From CAVSWN01 sp046728115 (GTDB lineage Bacteria; Acidobacteriota; Vicinamibacteria; Vicinamibacterales; CAVVIG01), in assembly GCA_046728115.1 (NCBI GenBank), contig JBKPDW010000416.1:1-21378 (forward strand): 21,378 nucleotides of DNA. Reading direction: 5' to 3'. The notes below the pieces were generated by a model, which was given only the letters and a program-made list of their open reading frames with translations, searched no databases and was not told the DNA's origin. Below are positions 8,356 to 15,904 of the stretch, piece after piece (position 1 is the stretch's first letter; each line of letters starts with the position of its first letter). Position numbers and translations under genes: made by a program.

Positions 8356-9338
8356 ATGGTCCGCCGCGTGAACGGCCGACAGTCGTGGCTGGTCGCGTGC
8401 CTGGCGCTCGCCGCGCTGACGCTGGCGCTGCCGGCTGCCGCCCAGTCAACCGGGATGGTGCGAGGCGTCGTGAAGGACATGCAAGGCCAGCCGGTCGAAA
8501 ACGCCAAAGTCGTCATCGAAGCCGAAGGCACCAGCCGCCATTTCGAAACCAAGTCGAACAAGAAGGGCGAGTTCATCCAGATCGGCCTCATGTCCGGCCG
8601 CTACAAGGTCACCGCAGAGAAAGACAAGGTGGTGTCGAACGTCGCCGATGTCACCGTCTCGCTGTCGCGACCGGCCGAAGCGAACCTGATCCTTGGCGCG
8701 GCCGCTGCGGCTGCCATGGGCAAGGAGGCTGCCGCCAAGAACGCGGAATTGAAGAAGGCCTTCGAGGAAGGCGTCGCCGCCAGCAAAGCGGGCAACTACG
8801 ACGAGGCGATCGCGAAGTTCAAAGCAGCGGCGGAGCTGAACGCCACCTGCTACGACTGCTACTACAACATCGCCTATTCGGCGTCACAGAAGAAGGACTA
8901 CGACGCGGCGGAGGCCGCCTACAAGAAAGCGATCGAGCTCAAGCCCGATTACGCCGAGGCCTACAGCGGGCTCGCCAATATCTACAACGCCACCCGCAAG
9001 TTCGATGAAGCCGCGGCGGCCAGCGCCAAGGCGATGGAGTTGAGCGGCGCGGCTGGTGGCGCCGCGGCGGGCGCCGTGGGCGGAAATGCCGACGCGCTGT
9101 TCAACCAGGGCGTGATCCTCTGGAACGGCGGCAAAGTCGCCGATGCGAAGAAGCAGTTCGAAGCGGCGATTGCGGCCAATCCCAACCACGCCGAAGCGCA
9201 CTATCAGCTCGGGATGGCGCTGGTGAACGAGGGAAATCTTGCTGGCGCCGGCACCGAATTCGAAACCTACCTGAAGCTCGCTCCGAGCGGACCGAACGCC
9301 GCTACCGCAAAAGGAATTCTGGCAACGATCAAGAAGTA

Positions 9339-9339
<1 letters not shown>
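8356..9339 (+). CDS. Secreted protein with carboxypeptidase-regulatory-like domain and TPR repeats
   Basis: 327 residues. A Sec signal peptide is clear (MVRRVNGRQS then a hydrophobic core, ending LPAAAQS near residue 30). Residues 33-112 look like a CarboxypepD_reg beta-sandwich (GMVRGVVKDMQGQPVENAKV, then the GRYKVTAEKD strand). Residues about 131-230 contain TPR units (YDEAIAKFKAAAELN; YDAAEAAYKKAIELKPDYAEAY). A Gly/Ala-rich linker lies at 231-244, and further TPR units at 246-310. A CYDC pair at 165-168 sits inside the first TPR and could form a disulfide outside the cytoplasm. GAGGAGG at 8344-8350 is a strong ribosome site. The 3' TAG overlaps the GTG of yggS. It is probably a periplasmic or outer-membrane-associated scaffold; the partner is unknown. 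Confidence 0.88.
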
Positions 9340-10034
<695 letters not shown>

Positions 10035-10043
10035 TGGGTCCCC

Positions 10044-10113
10044 GGCCAAAACCGTTGAAAATGCGGTCCGACGCCAGAGGGACCAAACCAGCAAAATGGG
10101 GGCTCTGACCCCC
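10044..10113. repeat. Two REP-like imperfect palindromes in the yggS-divIVA gap
   Basis: GGGGGCTCTGACCCCC at 10098-10113 is a near-perfect palindrome preceded by CAAAAT. A degenerate related copy lies just upstream: GGCCAAAACC...AAAATGCGGTCCGACGCC (10044-10074) aligns with GACCAAACC...AAAATGGGGGCTCTGACCCC (10081-10112). No T-run follows on either strand, so a simple intrinsic terminator is not supported. It looks like a pair of REP-type dispersed palindromes. Confidence 0.5.
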
Positions 10114-10171
10114 AAACCCCTGTCGGCTGGGTGAGGATTCGCCGATAGAAGCCAGTGGAGAAGCATCGCGC

Positions 10172-10666
10172 ATGAATGTAAGCCCTCTTGATTTACGGCA
10201 GCAGCGGTTCAAATCCAAGGTCCGCGGCTACGACAAGGTCGAAGTGACCGCCTTTCTCGCAGCCGTCGCCGAGGACTACGAACAGGCGCTTCGCGACGCG
10301 GACCGGCTGCGCCAGGACGTGATTCGGATGGAAGCCATCATCAGCGAGCACCGCGACCACGAGCGGACGCTGAAGACGACGCTGATCACGGCGCAAAGGC
10401 TTGCTGACGAGATCAAAGCCCAGGCCGAGCAGGAAGCGCAGCGCATCCTGCGAGACGCCGAGACCCGCTCCGCGCTGCTGCTGGACAAGACGCAGTCGCG
10501 GCTCGAGGACATCCAACGCGAGATCGACGGCCTTCGCCTGAAGCGCAAGGATGCCGAGGCGTCGGTCGAATCGACGATTCAGACGCTCCGGAACACGCTC
10601 GAGTTCATCCGCGAGCAGGACATGCGCGATCGCGAGGAGCGCACGCTCAACGGGATGGTCGCGTGA
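10172..10666 (+). CDS. divIVA: DivIVA-domain cell-division/polarity protein
   Basis: 164 residues. The N terminus SPLDLRQQRFKSKVRGYDKVEVTAFL (here in two parts, SPLDLRQQRF and RGYDKVEVTAFL) is the conserved membrane-binding DivIVA domain. From about residue 30 to 150 the protein is a charged, heptad-rich coiled coil. In Gram-positive bacteria DivIVA marks curved membrane and recruits division or growth partners; in other phyla the role is not established. GGAG at 10156-10159 is a plausible ribosome site before ATG 10172. The end overlaps the next gene as GTGA. Gene order yggS-divIVA-yggU resembles the division cluster found in many bacteria, but without sepF and yggT. Confidence 0.88.
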   Translation: MNVSPLDLRQQRFKSKVRGYDKVEVTAFLAAVAEDYEQALRDADRLRQDVIRMEAIISEHRDHERTLKTTLITAQRLADEIKAQAEQEAQRILRDAETRSALLLDKTQSRLEDIQREIDGLRLKRKDAEASVESTIQTLRNTLEFIREQDMRDREERTLNGMVA

Positions 10667-10941
10667 GCGACGTCGTCCTGGATATCCGCGTGATACCCAG
10701 GGCGAAGAAGACGGCCATCAGCGGTGAGCGCGACGGTGCACTGCTGATTCGTCTTGCGGCGCCGCCCGTCGACGGCGCCGCCAATGCCGCGCTCGTGGCC
10801 TTCCTTGCCGAAGTCCTCCACCTTCCCCGCCGGAACGTTCGCATCGTCAGCGGCGAACGCAGCCGCCACAAACGCGTAGCGATCTCAGGCATCACAGGGG
10901 CGACCGCACGGGAGCGACTCGCGTGCTCGCCGACTTCCTGA
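10663..10941 (+). CDS. yggU: DUF167 / YggU family protein
   Basis: 92 residues, standard for this small cytoplasmic family of unknown function. The signatures are VIPRAKKTAISGE near 10-22, LLIRLAAPPVDGAANAALV near 27-45 and VRIVSGERSRHKRVAISG near 59-76. Start GTG 10663 forms a GTGA overlap with the divIVA stop, which indicates translational coupling. The 3' end runs 19 bases into hutI. The last dozen residues are not conserved-looking and read through the overlap. Confidence 0.92.
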   Translation: MSDVVLDIRVIPRAKKTAISGERDGALLIRLAAPPVDGAANAALVAFLAEVLHLPRRNVRIVSGERSRHKRVAISGITGATARERLACSPTS

Positions 10942-12176
10942 TCCGAAACACATCGGAGGCGTTGACCTGCGCTGGCGCGGGTCCCAAAACCGGCGCACGT
11001 CAGGCCGACGCTGCTCCGCTTGCGCATGGCGCGATCGCGGCCCATGCTGGCACGATCGTGTTTGTCGGCGCGGAATCGGACTGGTCGCTTGCAGGTTCGC
11101 TGGCCGACGACGCCATCGTCGTCGACGCCGAGGGCGGCGCCGTCGTTCCGGGATTTGTCGATCCGCACACGCACGTCGTGTTTGCTGGCGATCGGCGGCG
11201 CGAGCTCCGCCAGCGCCTGGCGGGCGCCACGTACGCCCAGATTGCGAACAGCGGCGGCGGCATTGTGAGCACCGTCCGCGCCACGCGCGATGCGACGGAT
11301 CGACAGCTCGCGGAGGCGACCCGCACGCGGCTCGACGAAATGCTGCGTTGCGGGACGACGACATGCGAGGCCAAGAGCGGGTACGGACTGACGACGGAGT
11401 CGGAACTGAAGATGCTTCGCGTCGTGCGGAATCTCGGCTCGGCTCACGCCATCGAATTGTCGCCGACTTTTCTCGGAGCTCATGAAATCCCGCCTGAATA
11501 TCGGAGCCGGCGGCGCGAGTACGTGGACCTGCTGATCGACGAGATGATTCCGGCAATCGGCCGCGAACATCTGGCCGAGTGGTGTGATGTCTTCTGCGAA
11601 ACCGGCGTGTTCACGCCGGACGAATCGCGCGAGATTCTCGTCGCCGCCCGGCGCGCCGGCATGAAGCTGCGCATTCATGCGGACGAACTCGCGGCTAGCG
11701 GCGGCTCGTATCTGGCCGCAGAGCTGCGCGCCCGTTCGGCCGATCACTTGATCTTCGTCGACGAGAGGGGCGCATCGGCGCTCGCCGACGCGGGCGTCGT
11801 GGCAACGCTGCTTCCGATCGCCGCGTTCTATCTGAAGCTGGGGCGATTCGCACCCGCGCGCATGCTGATCGAACATGGTGTGGCCGTGGCGCTCGCGACC
11901 GACGTGAATCCCGGCGCGGGCTTCTCGCCGGCCATGCCTTTTGCGATGACGCTTGCCTGCTTCGGCATGGGCCTCACATTCGAGGAGGCGCTGGTCGCCT
12001 CGACCCTCAACGCCGCCTGCGCACTGGATCGGCAGGACCGCATCGGCAGCCTGGAGCCCGGCAAGCAGATGGACGCCGTCGTCGTCGCAGGTCCGGCAAT
12101 CGATCTGATCCGTGTCGGCGCCCAGACTATTCGCACAGTAATCAAGAAGGGTAAGGTCGTATATTCGAACGTCTGA
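10923..12176 (+). CDS. hutI: Imidazolonepropionase
   Basis: 417 residues, an amidohydrolase-fold metalloenzyme that hydrolyses 4-imidazolone-5-propanoate to N-formimino-L-glutamate, the third step of histidine breakdown. Metal ligands are visible as H82 and H84 (GFVDPHTHVVFAGDR), H252 (IHADELA), and D327 in LATDVNPG; H275 (SADHL) is a likely active-site His. Also typical are IANSGGGIVSTVRATR at 107-122 and the KSGYGL block at 151-156. GTG 10923 lies inside yggU and is followed closely by the conserved N-terminal strand, so it is the likely start. hutH and hutU, which make the substrate, are not in this window. Confidence 0.95.
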   Translation: MLADFLIRNTSEALTCAGAGPKTGARQADAAPLAHGAIAAHAGTIVFVGAESDWSLAGSLADDAIVVDAEGGAVVPGFVDPHTHVVFAGDRRRELRQRLAGATYAQIANSGGGIVSTVRATRDATDRQLAEATRTRLDEMLRCGTTTCEAKSGYGLTTESELKMLRVVRNLGSAHAIELSPTFLGAHEIPPEYRSRRREYVDLLIDEMIPAIGREHLAEWCDVFCETGVFTPDESREILVAARRAGMKLRIHADELAASGGSYLAAELRARSADHLIFVDERGASALADAGVVATLLPIAAFYLKLGRFAPARMLIEHGVAVALATDVNPGAGFSPAMPFAMTLACFGMGLTFEEALVASTLNAACALDRQDRIGSLEPGKQMDAVVVAGPAIDLIRVGAQTIRTVIKKGKVVYSNV

Positions 12177-12219
12177 AACCTCTGATTTACCTTTCAACCT
12201 TTGGCTGTTAACTTCGACT

Positions 12220-12840
12220 ATGCTCCTCGACAAAACCGTCCGCGACCTGCTTTCAGCCTTCAGCTCCCCTGACCCTACACCTGGCGGTGGATCCGCAGCG
12301 GCGTTGAGCGCGGCCGTTGGTGCTTCGCTGTTGATGATGGTTGGGAGCCTGTCGAAGACGCGAACCGGATCGGACGAAGAAAAGTCTGCGCTCGCGTCTG
12401 CCACCCGGACACTGGCCGACGTTCGACGGCAGCTTGCGGATGCCATCGACGCAGACAGCACCGCCTACGATCAGGTCATCGCCGCGTACAAACTGCCCCG
12501 AGTATCGGCCGACGAACAGCAGGCCCGCAAAACTGCAATCGGCCGCGCGCTGCGCGCTGCTACCGAGGTGCCACTGGACGTCGTTCGTCTGTCGGCGTCC
12601 GCGCTCGCGGAAGCCGAGCCCATCGCGCGCTGCGGACATCGGGGCGCATTGAGCGACGTCGGCGTCGCGATCGCGCTTCTCCGCGCTGGTTGTCAGGGCG
12701 CACGGTTGAACGTCGAGACCAATCTGGATGGAATTCGCGACGACGCCTACGTTTCAGCCTTACGCGAACAACTGGGCCGCTACGTCCTGAACGCGGATGC
12801 CAGCGCGAACACGGGCGAAACGCTGTTAGCGAATGGGTGA
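12220..12840 (+). CDS. fchA: Formimino-THF cyclodeaminase / methenyl-THF cyclohydrolase family (FchA-like)
   Basis: 206 residues, the usual length of the stand-alone domain that in vertebrates forms the C-terminal half of FTCD. It converts 5-formimino-THF to 5,10-methenyl-THF and ammonia; some members act as methenyl-THF cyclohydrolases. The hallmark DPTPGGGSAAALSAAVGASL lies near residues 18-37. Further support comes from AYDQVIAAYKLP and the long C-terminal helices with GALSDVGVAIAL and NVETNLDGI. It starts 43 bases after hutI with no obvious ribosome site, and completes the folate side of histidine breakdown, except that the formiminotransferase partner is missing here. The 3' end overlaps the convergent gene by 15 bases. 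Confidence 0.92.
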   Translation: MLLDKTVRDLLSAFSSPDPTPGGGSAAALSAAVGASLLMMVGSLSKTRTGSDEEKSALASATRTLADVRRQLADAIDADSTAYDQVIAAYKLPRVSADEQQARKTAIGRALRAATEVPLDVVRLSASALAEAEPIARCGHRGALSDVGVAIALLRAGCQGARLNVETNLDGIRDDAYVSALREQLGRYVLNADASANTGETLLANG

Positions 12841-13188
12841 ATCGACTTTGAGAGGATCGACGGTTGGCGTATCGAGGTGGATGATAAACGGCCAATGGTA
12901 GATGTACCCGGGAATCAGCTCGACCCCACGGGTGTACGATCCGTCGATAATCGTTCGATCGCCTTCGCGTCTGATCGTCAGCGTGTCGTCATCGACTGGA
13001 ACGTCGTACTGCCCCGCCAGCGCAAACACACGGTCGTGAATCTGCGCATCGGTCTTGTCTCCACGGTACCGCGTTGCCTGCTGCACAGCATCCATGAATC
13101 GGTAGTTGCTCGACCACGCGCCACCCGCGTGCCAGACGGCGTTCGCGATGAGACCCACGATGGCGAGCTTCAGGATCAGTCGAACCAC
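12826..13188 (-). CDS. Small membrane protein downstream of lepB, DUF4845-like
   Basis: 120 residues if started at GTG 13188, two bases after the lepB stop. One N-terminal membrane segment (about residues 3-19) is followed by a small extracytoplasmic domain with FMDAVQQATRY, the helix DAQIHDRVFALAGQYDVPV (about 47-65), and strands ending YIYHWPFIIHLD. This layout, and the position directly behind lepB, match the DUF4845 proteins found between lepB and rnc in many bacteria; the match is from memory of the family and is moderate. The frame is open further upstream inside lepB, but the coupled GTG places the membrane helix at the N terminus. Function is unknown. Confidence 0.7.
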   Translation of the reverse strand: MVRLILKLAIVGLIANAVWHAGGAWSSNYRFMDAVQQATRYRGDKTDAQIHDRVFALAGQYDVPVDDDTLTIRREGDRTIIDGSYTRGVELIPGYIYHWPFIIHLDTPTVDPLKVDSPIR

Positions 13189-13190
13189 AG

Positions 13191-13901
13191 TCAGTGGATC
13201 TGGTGGAACATGCGATCCCACCGTGTGCGCGTGAAGAAATGGGCAAACACCGACACCAGACCCTTGATTGTCGCGCCTGCGCCTTCCTCCTGATAGTCCC
13301 CGCGTTCGGCTTCGTAGGACCAATAGATCAGGAGCGCCTTGCCTTTGACGTAGTCGCGCGGCAGAAAGCCCCAGTACCGGCTGTCCTGCGAGTTGTCGCG
13401 GTTGTCGCCCATCACGAAGAAGTGATCGGCGGGGACGGTAACAGGTCCGTAGCGCTCGCGCACGTCGAATGACGTCACCTCGTGGAACTCGCCTGAGCCG
13501 CCGGGCTGTTCCAGGAAGTGAGCGTAAGGCTCCTCGAGCGCGGTCCCGTTGACATAGACCTTTTTTTCCCGCAGTTCGACGGTGTCGCCGGGCAGCCCAA
13601 TCACGCGCTTGATGAAATCGCGATCCGGCTCCTCCGGGTATTTGAAGACGATGACATCTCGGCGCGCGATCGTTCCGACGGGCAGGAGCGCCCGCTGCAA
13701 TCGCGTCGTCGCGGTCGGAGCGAAGACGAACTTGTTCACCAGGAGGTGGTCGCCGATCAGCAGGTTCGGTTCCATCGATCCCGTCGGGATCTTGAACGCC
13801 TGCACCACGAACGTTCGAATGAACAAGGCGAGGATCACCGCGATGACGATGGACTCGAAGTACTCGCGGAGCGTCGATTTCTTGAAGGTTGCCTCAGCCA
13901 T
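13191..13901 (-). CDS. lepB: Signal peptidase I
   Basis: 236 residues. The membrane serine protease removes signal peptides from exported proteins. One N-terminal membrane segment (about 16-36) is followed by box B IPTGSMEPNL with the nucleophile S42, box D RDFIKRVIGLPGD with the general-base K98, and box E MGDNRDNSQDSRYWG near 164-178. The C terminus after about residue 205 is hydrophilic and variable. It starts 13 bases after the lepA stop and ends just before the DUF4845-like gene, making a lepA-lepB-DUF4845 set. This pairing with lepA is common in bacteria. Confidence 0.97.
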   Translation of the reverse strand: MAEATFKKSTLREYFESIVIAVILALFIRTFVVQAFKIPTGSMEPNLLIGDHLLVNKFVFAPTATTRLQRALLPVGTIARRDVIVFKYPEEPDRDFIKRVIGLPGDTVELREKKVYVNGTALEEPYAHFLEQPGGSGEFHEVTSFDVRERYGPVTVPADHFFVMGDNRDNSQDSRYWGFLPRDYVKGKALLIYWSYEAERGDYQEEGAGATIKGLVSVFAHFFTRTRWDRMFHQIH

Positions 13902-13914
13902 CAGCCGGTCGCCA

Positions 13915-15726
13915 TTATTCTTCGGTCTCGGTCCCCATCCGCAGCACGGCGAGGAAGGCCTCCTGCGGGATTTCGACTTTCCCGACGCGCTTCATGCGCT
14001 TCTTGCCTTCCTTCTGTTTTTCGAGCAGTTTGCGTTTGCGGGTGATATCCCCGCCGTAGCATTTTGCGAGCACGTTCTTCCGCAGCGCCTTCACCGACTC
14101 GCGCGCGATGATTCGCCCGCCGATCGCGGCCTGAATCGCCACCTCGAACATCTGGCGCGGGATGAGCTCGCGCATCTTCGACGCCAGGGCCCTCCCCCGG
14201 TCGTACGCCATGTCGCGATGCACGATAACCGACAGTGCGTCGACGGGGTCGCCGTTGACCAGGATATCGAGTTTGACGAGCGGCGACGGCCAGTATCCCG
14301 TCACATGGTAATCGAGCGACCCATAGCCTCGTGAGATCGTCTTCAATTTATCGTAGAAATCGAGAACGACCTCGTTGAACGGCAGCTCGTAGGTGATGAG
14401 GACGCGGTCCGACGCCAGATACTCCATCGTCTTCTGGATTCCGCGCTTGTCCTGACACAGCTGCAGGATCCCGCCCACGTGTTCGGCCGGTGTCAGAATC
14501 ATGGCGGTGATCACAGGCTCTTCGATCGTTTTGATGCGTCCGGGATCAGGCAACTTGGCCGGGCTGTCTATCTCCTCTACCACGCCGTCGGTTCGCGTCA
14601 CGCGATACAAGACGCCGGGCGCTGTCGTCACCAGGTCCATGTCGAATTCGCGTTCGAGACGCTCCTGCACGATCTCCATGTGGAGGAGACCCAGGAACCC
14701 GCAGCGAAATCCAAAGCCGAGCGCGGCGGACGTTTCAGGCTCGTAGAAGAACGAGGCGTCGTTCAATCGCAGTTTTTCCAGCGCGTCGCGAAGGTCCGGG
14801 TACTTGTGCCCCTCGACCGGATACAACCCGGCGAAGACCATCGGCTTCAGCTCTTTGAAACCCGGAAACGGTTCCGGCGTAGGCCGCGAGGCTTCGGTGA
14901 TGGTGTCGCCAATCTTCGCGTCGCCGATGTTCTTGATATTCGCGACGAGAAATCCGACCTCGCCGACGCCGAGCTCGTCCACTTCGACCGACTTCGGCGT
15001 GAAGATGCCGAGCTGCAGCAGCTCGTAGTCCTGCCCTTGCGCCATCAGCCGAATCCTGAGCCCGCGCCGGAGCACGCCGTCGATCACGCGGACGACGATG
15101 ACGACGCCGCGGTACGCGTCGTACCAGGAATCGAAGATCAACGCCTTCAGCGGTGCGTCGGCGACGCCGCCGGGGGGCGGCAGACGCTGGACGATCGCCT
15201 CCAGGATCTCGGGCACGCCAGTGCCCACCTTCGCGCTGGCGAGAATGGCGTGATCGCCGTCGAGGCCGATGATCTCCGAGATCTGGCGCCGCGCCTCTTC
15301 CGGCTGAGCGCCCGGCAGATCGATCTTGTTGATGACGGGAATGATTCCGAGGTTGTTGTCGACGGCGAGGTACGCGTTCGCCAGCGTCTGCGCTTCGACG
15401 CCCTGCGATGCGTCGACGAGCAGCAGCGCGCCCTCGCACGCCGCCAGCGAACGGGTCACTTCGTACGAAAAATCCACGTGACCCGGCGTGTCGATGAGGT
15501 TCAGGACGTACTGCTCGCCGTCGCGCGCGGCGTAGTTCAGGCGGACCGGATGCGCCTTGATCGTGATGCCGCGCTCGCGTTCGAGATCCATGGCGTCGAG
15601 CACCTGCGCTTCCATCTCCCGGGCCTGCAGCGCGCCCGTCAATTCCAGAAATCGGTCGGCAAGGGTGGATTTACCGTGATCGATGTGCGCGATGACCGAA
15701 AAGTTCCGTATGCGCTGAGGATCCAC
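13915..15726 (-). CDS. lepA: Elongation factor 4 (LepA), ribosomal back-translocase GTPase
   Basis: 603 residues from GTG 15726. LepA binds the ribosome and remodels stalled or wrongly translocated complexes, and aids initiation or 30S assembly. The G-domain motifs are AHIDHGKS at 13-20, RGIT, DTPGHVD at 79-85 and NKID at 133-136. The LepA-specific C-terminal domain is complete (ARESVKALRKNVLAKCYGGDITRKRKLL split around AKCYGGD, ending KRMKRVGKVEIPQEAF). An upstream in-frame GTG at 15771 would add 15 residues, but LepA normally has only a few residues before RNF, and GAAGG lies about nine bases before GTG 15726, so the shorter form is preferred. Confidence 0.96.
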   Translation of the reverse strand: MDPQRIRNFSVIAHIDHGKSTLADRFLELTGALQAREMEAQVLDAMDLERERGITIKAHPVRLNYAARDGEQYVLNLIDTPGHVDFSYEVTRSLAACEGALLLVDASQGVEAQTLANAYLAVDNNLGIIPVINKIDLPGAQPEEARRQISEIIGLDGDHAILASAKVGTGVPEILEAIVQRLPPPGGVADAPLKALIFDSWYDAYRGVVIVVRVIDGVLRRGLRIRLMAQGQDYELLQLGIFTPKSVEVDELGVGEVGFLVANIKNIGDAKIGDTITEASRPTPEPFPGFKELKPMVFAGLYPVEGHKYPDLRDALEKLRLNDASFFYEPETSAALGFGFRCGFLGLLHMEIVQERLEREFDMDLVTTAPGVLYRVTRTDGVVEEIDSPAKLPDPGRIKTIEEPVITAMILTPAEHVGGILQLCQDKRGIQKTMEYLASDRVLITYELPFNEVVLDFYDKLKTISRGYGSLDYHVTGYWPSPLVKLDILVNGDPVDALSVIVHRDMAYDRGRALASKMRELIPRQMFEVAIQAAIGGRIIARESVKALRKNVLAKCYGGDITRKRKLLEKQKEGKKRMKRVGKVEIPQEAFLAVLRMGTETEE

Positions 15727-15787
15727 GAGCGGGTGCCTTCGATTGTGACCGATATGTGCAGGGAACGCCACTCGACCGGGCAGAGGT

Positions 15788-15810
15788 CTGATCCGGTCGA
15801 AGCGGATCAG
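15788..15810. promoter_or_regulatory. Perfect 8-bp inverted repeat upstream of lepA
   Basis: CTGATCCG at 15788-15795 and CGGATCAG at 15803-15810 form a perfect stem with a seven-base loop. It lies between the end of the citrate synthase gene and lepA. In the direction of transcription (leftward) no T-run follows, so it is a weak case for an intrinsic terminator. An operator or a processed stem is equally possible. Confidence 0.35.
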
Positions 15811-15814
15811 CCAT

Positions 15815-15870
15815 GAAAGCGCGAAAACGCGAAACTGCTCAATCGGTTTCGTGATTTCGTGTTGTCGTGG
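15815..15870. repeat. Degenerate GCGAAAAC / TTTCGTG word tract
   Basis: GAAAGCGCGAAAACGCGAAAC (15815-15835) repeats a GCGAAA word three times. GTTTCGTGATTTCGTGTTGTCGTGG (15846-15870) repeats TTCGTG-type words and is partly complementary to the first half (CGAAAC 15830-15835 with GTTTCG 15846-15851). The tract sits between lepA and the citrate synthase gene and has no coding signal. Confidence 0.5.
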
Positions 15871-15904
15871 CGGATCCGGGATGTCTCGACCGACAGCGAA
15901 GCAT

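Noticed and set aside
10098..10113. Intrinsic terminator after yggS
   Set aside because: The stem is only five G-C pairs and no T-run follows on either strand, so it was recorded as a REP-like palindrome.
10647..12461. A 604-codon open frame on the minus strand across yggU, hutI and fchA
   Set aside because: It is a mirror of three well-recognised plus-strand genes in GC-rich DNA, its translation is rich in Arg, Ala and Cys without any domain, and it has no coupled neighbours.
14479..15816. A 445-codon plus-strand frame opposite lepA
   Set aside because: Antisense to lepA with low-complexity Arg/Asp/Val/Leu content; no ribosome site or domain.
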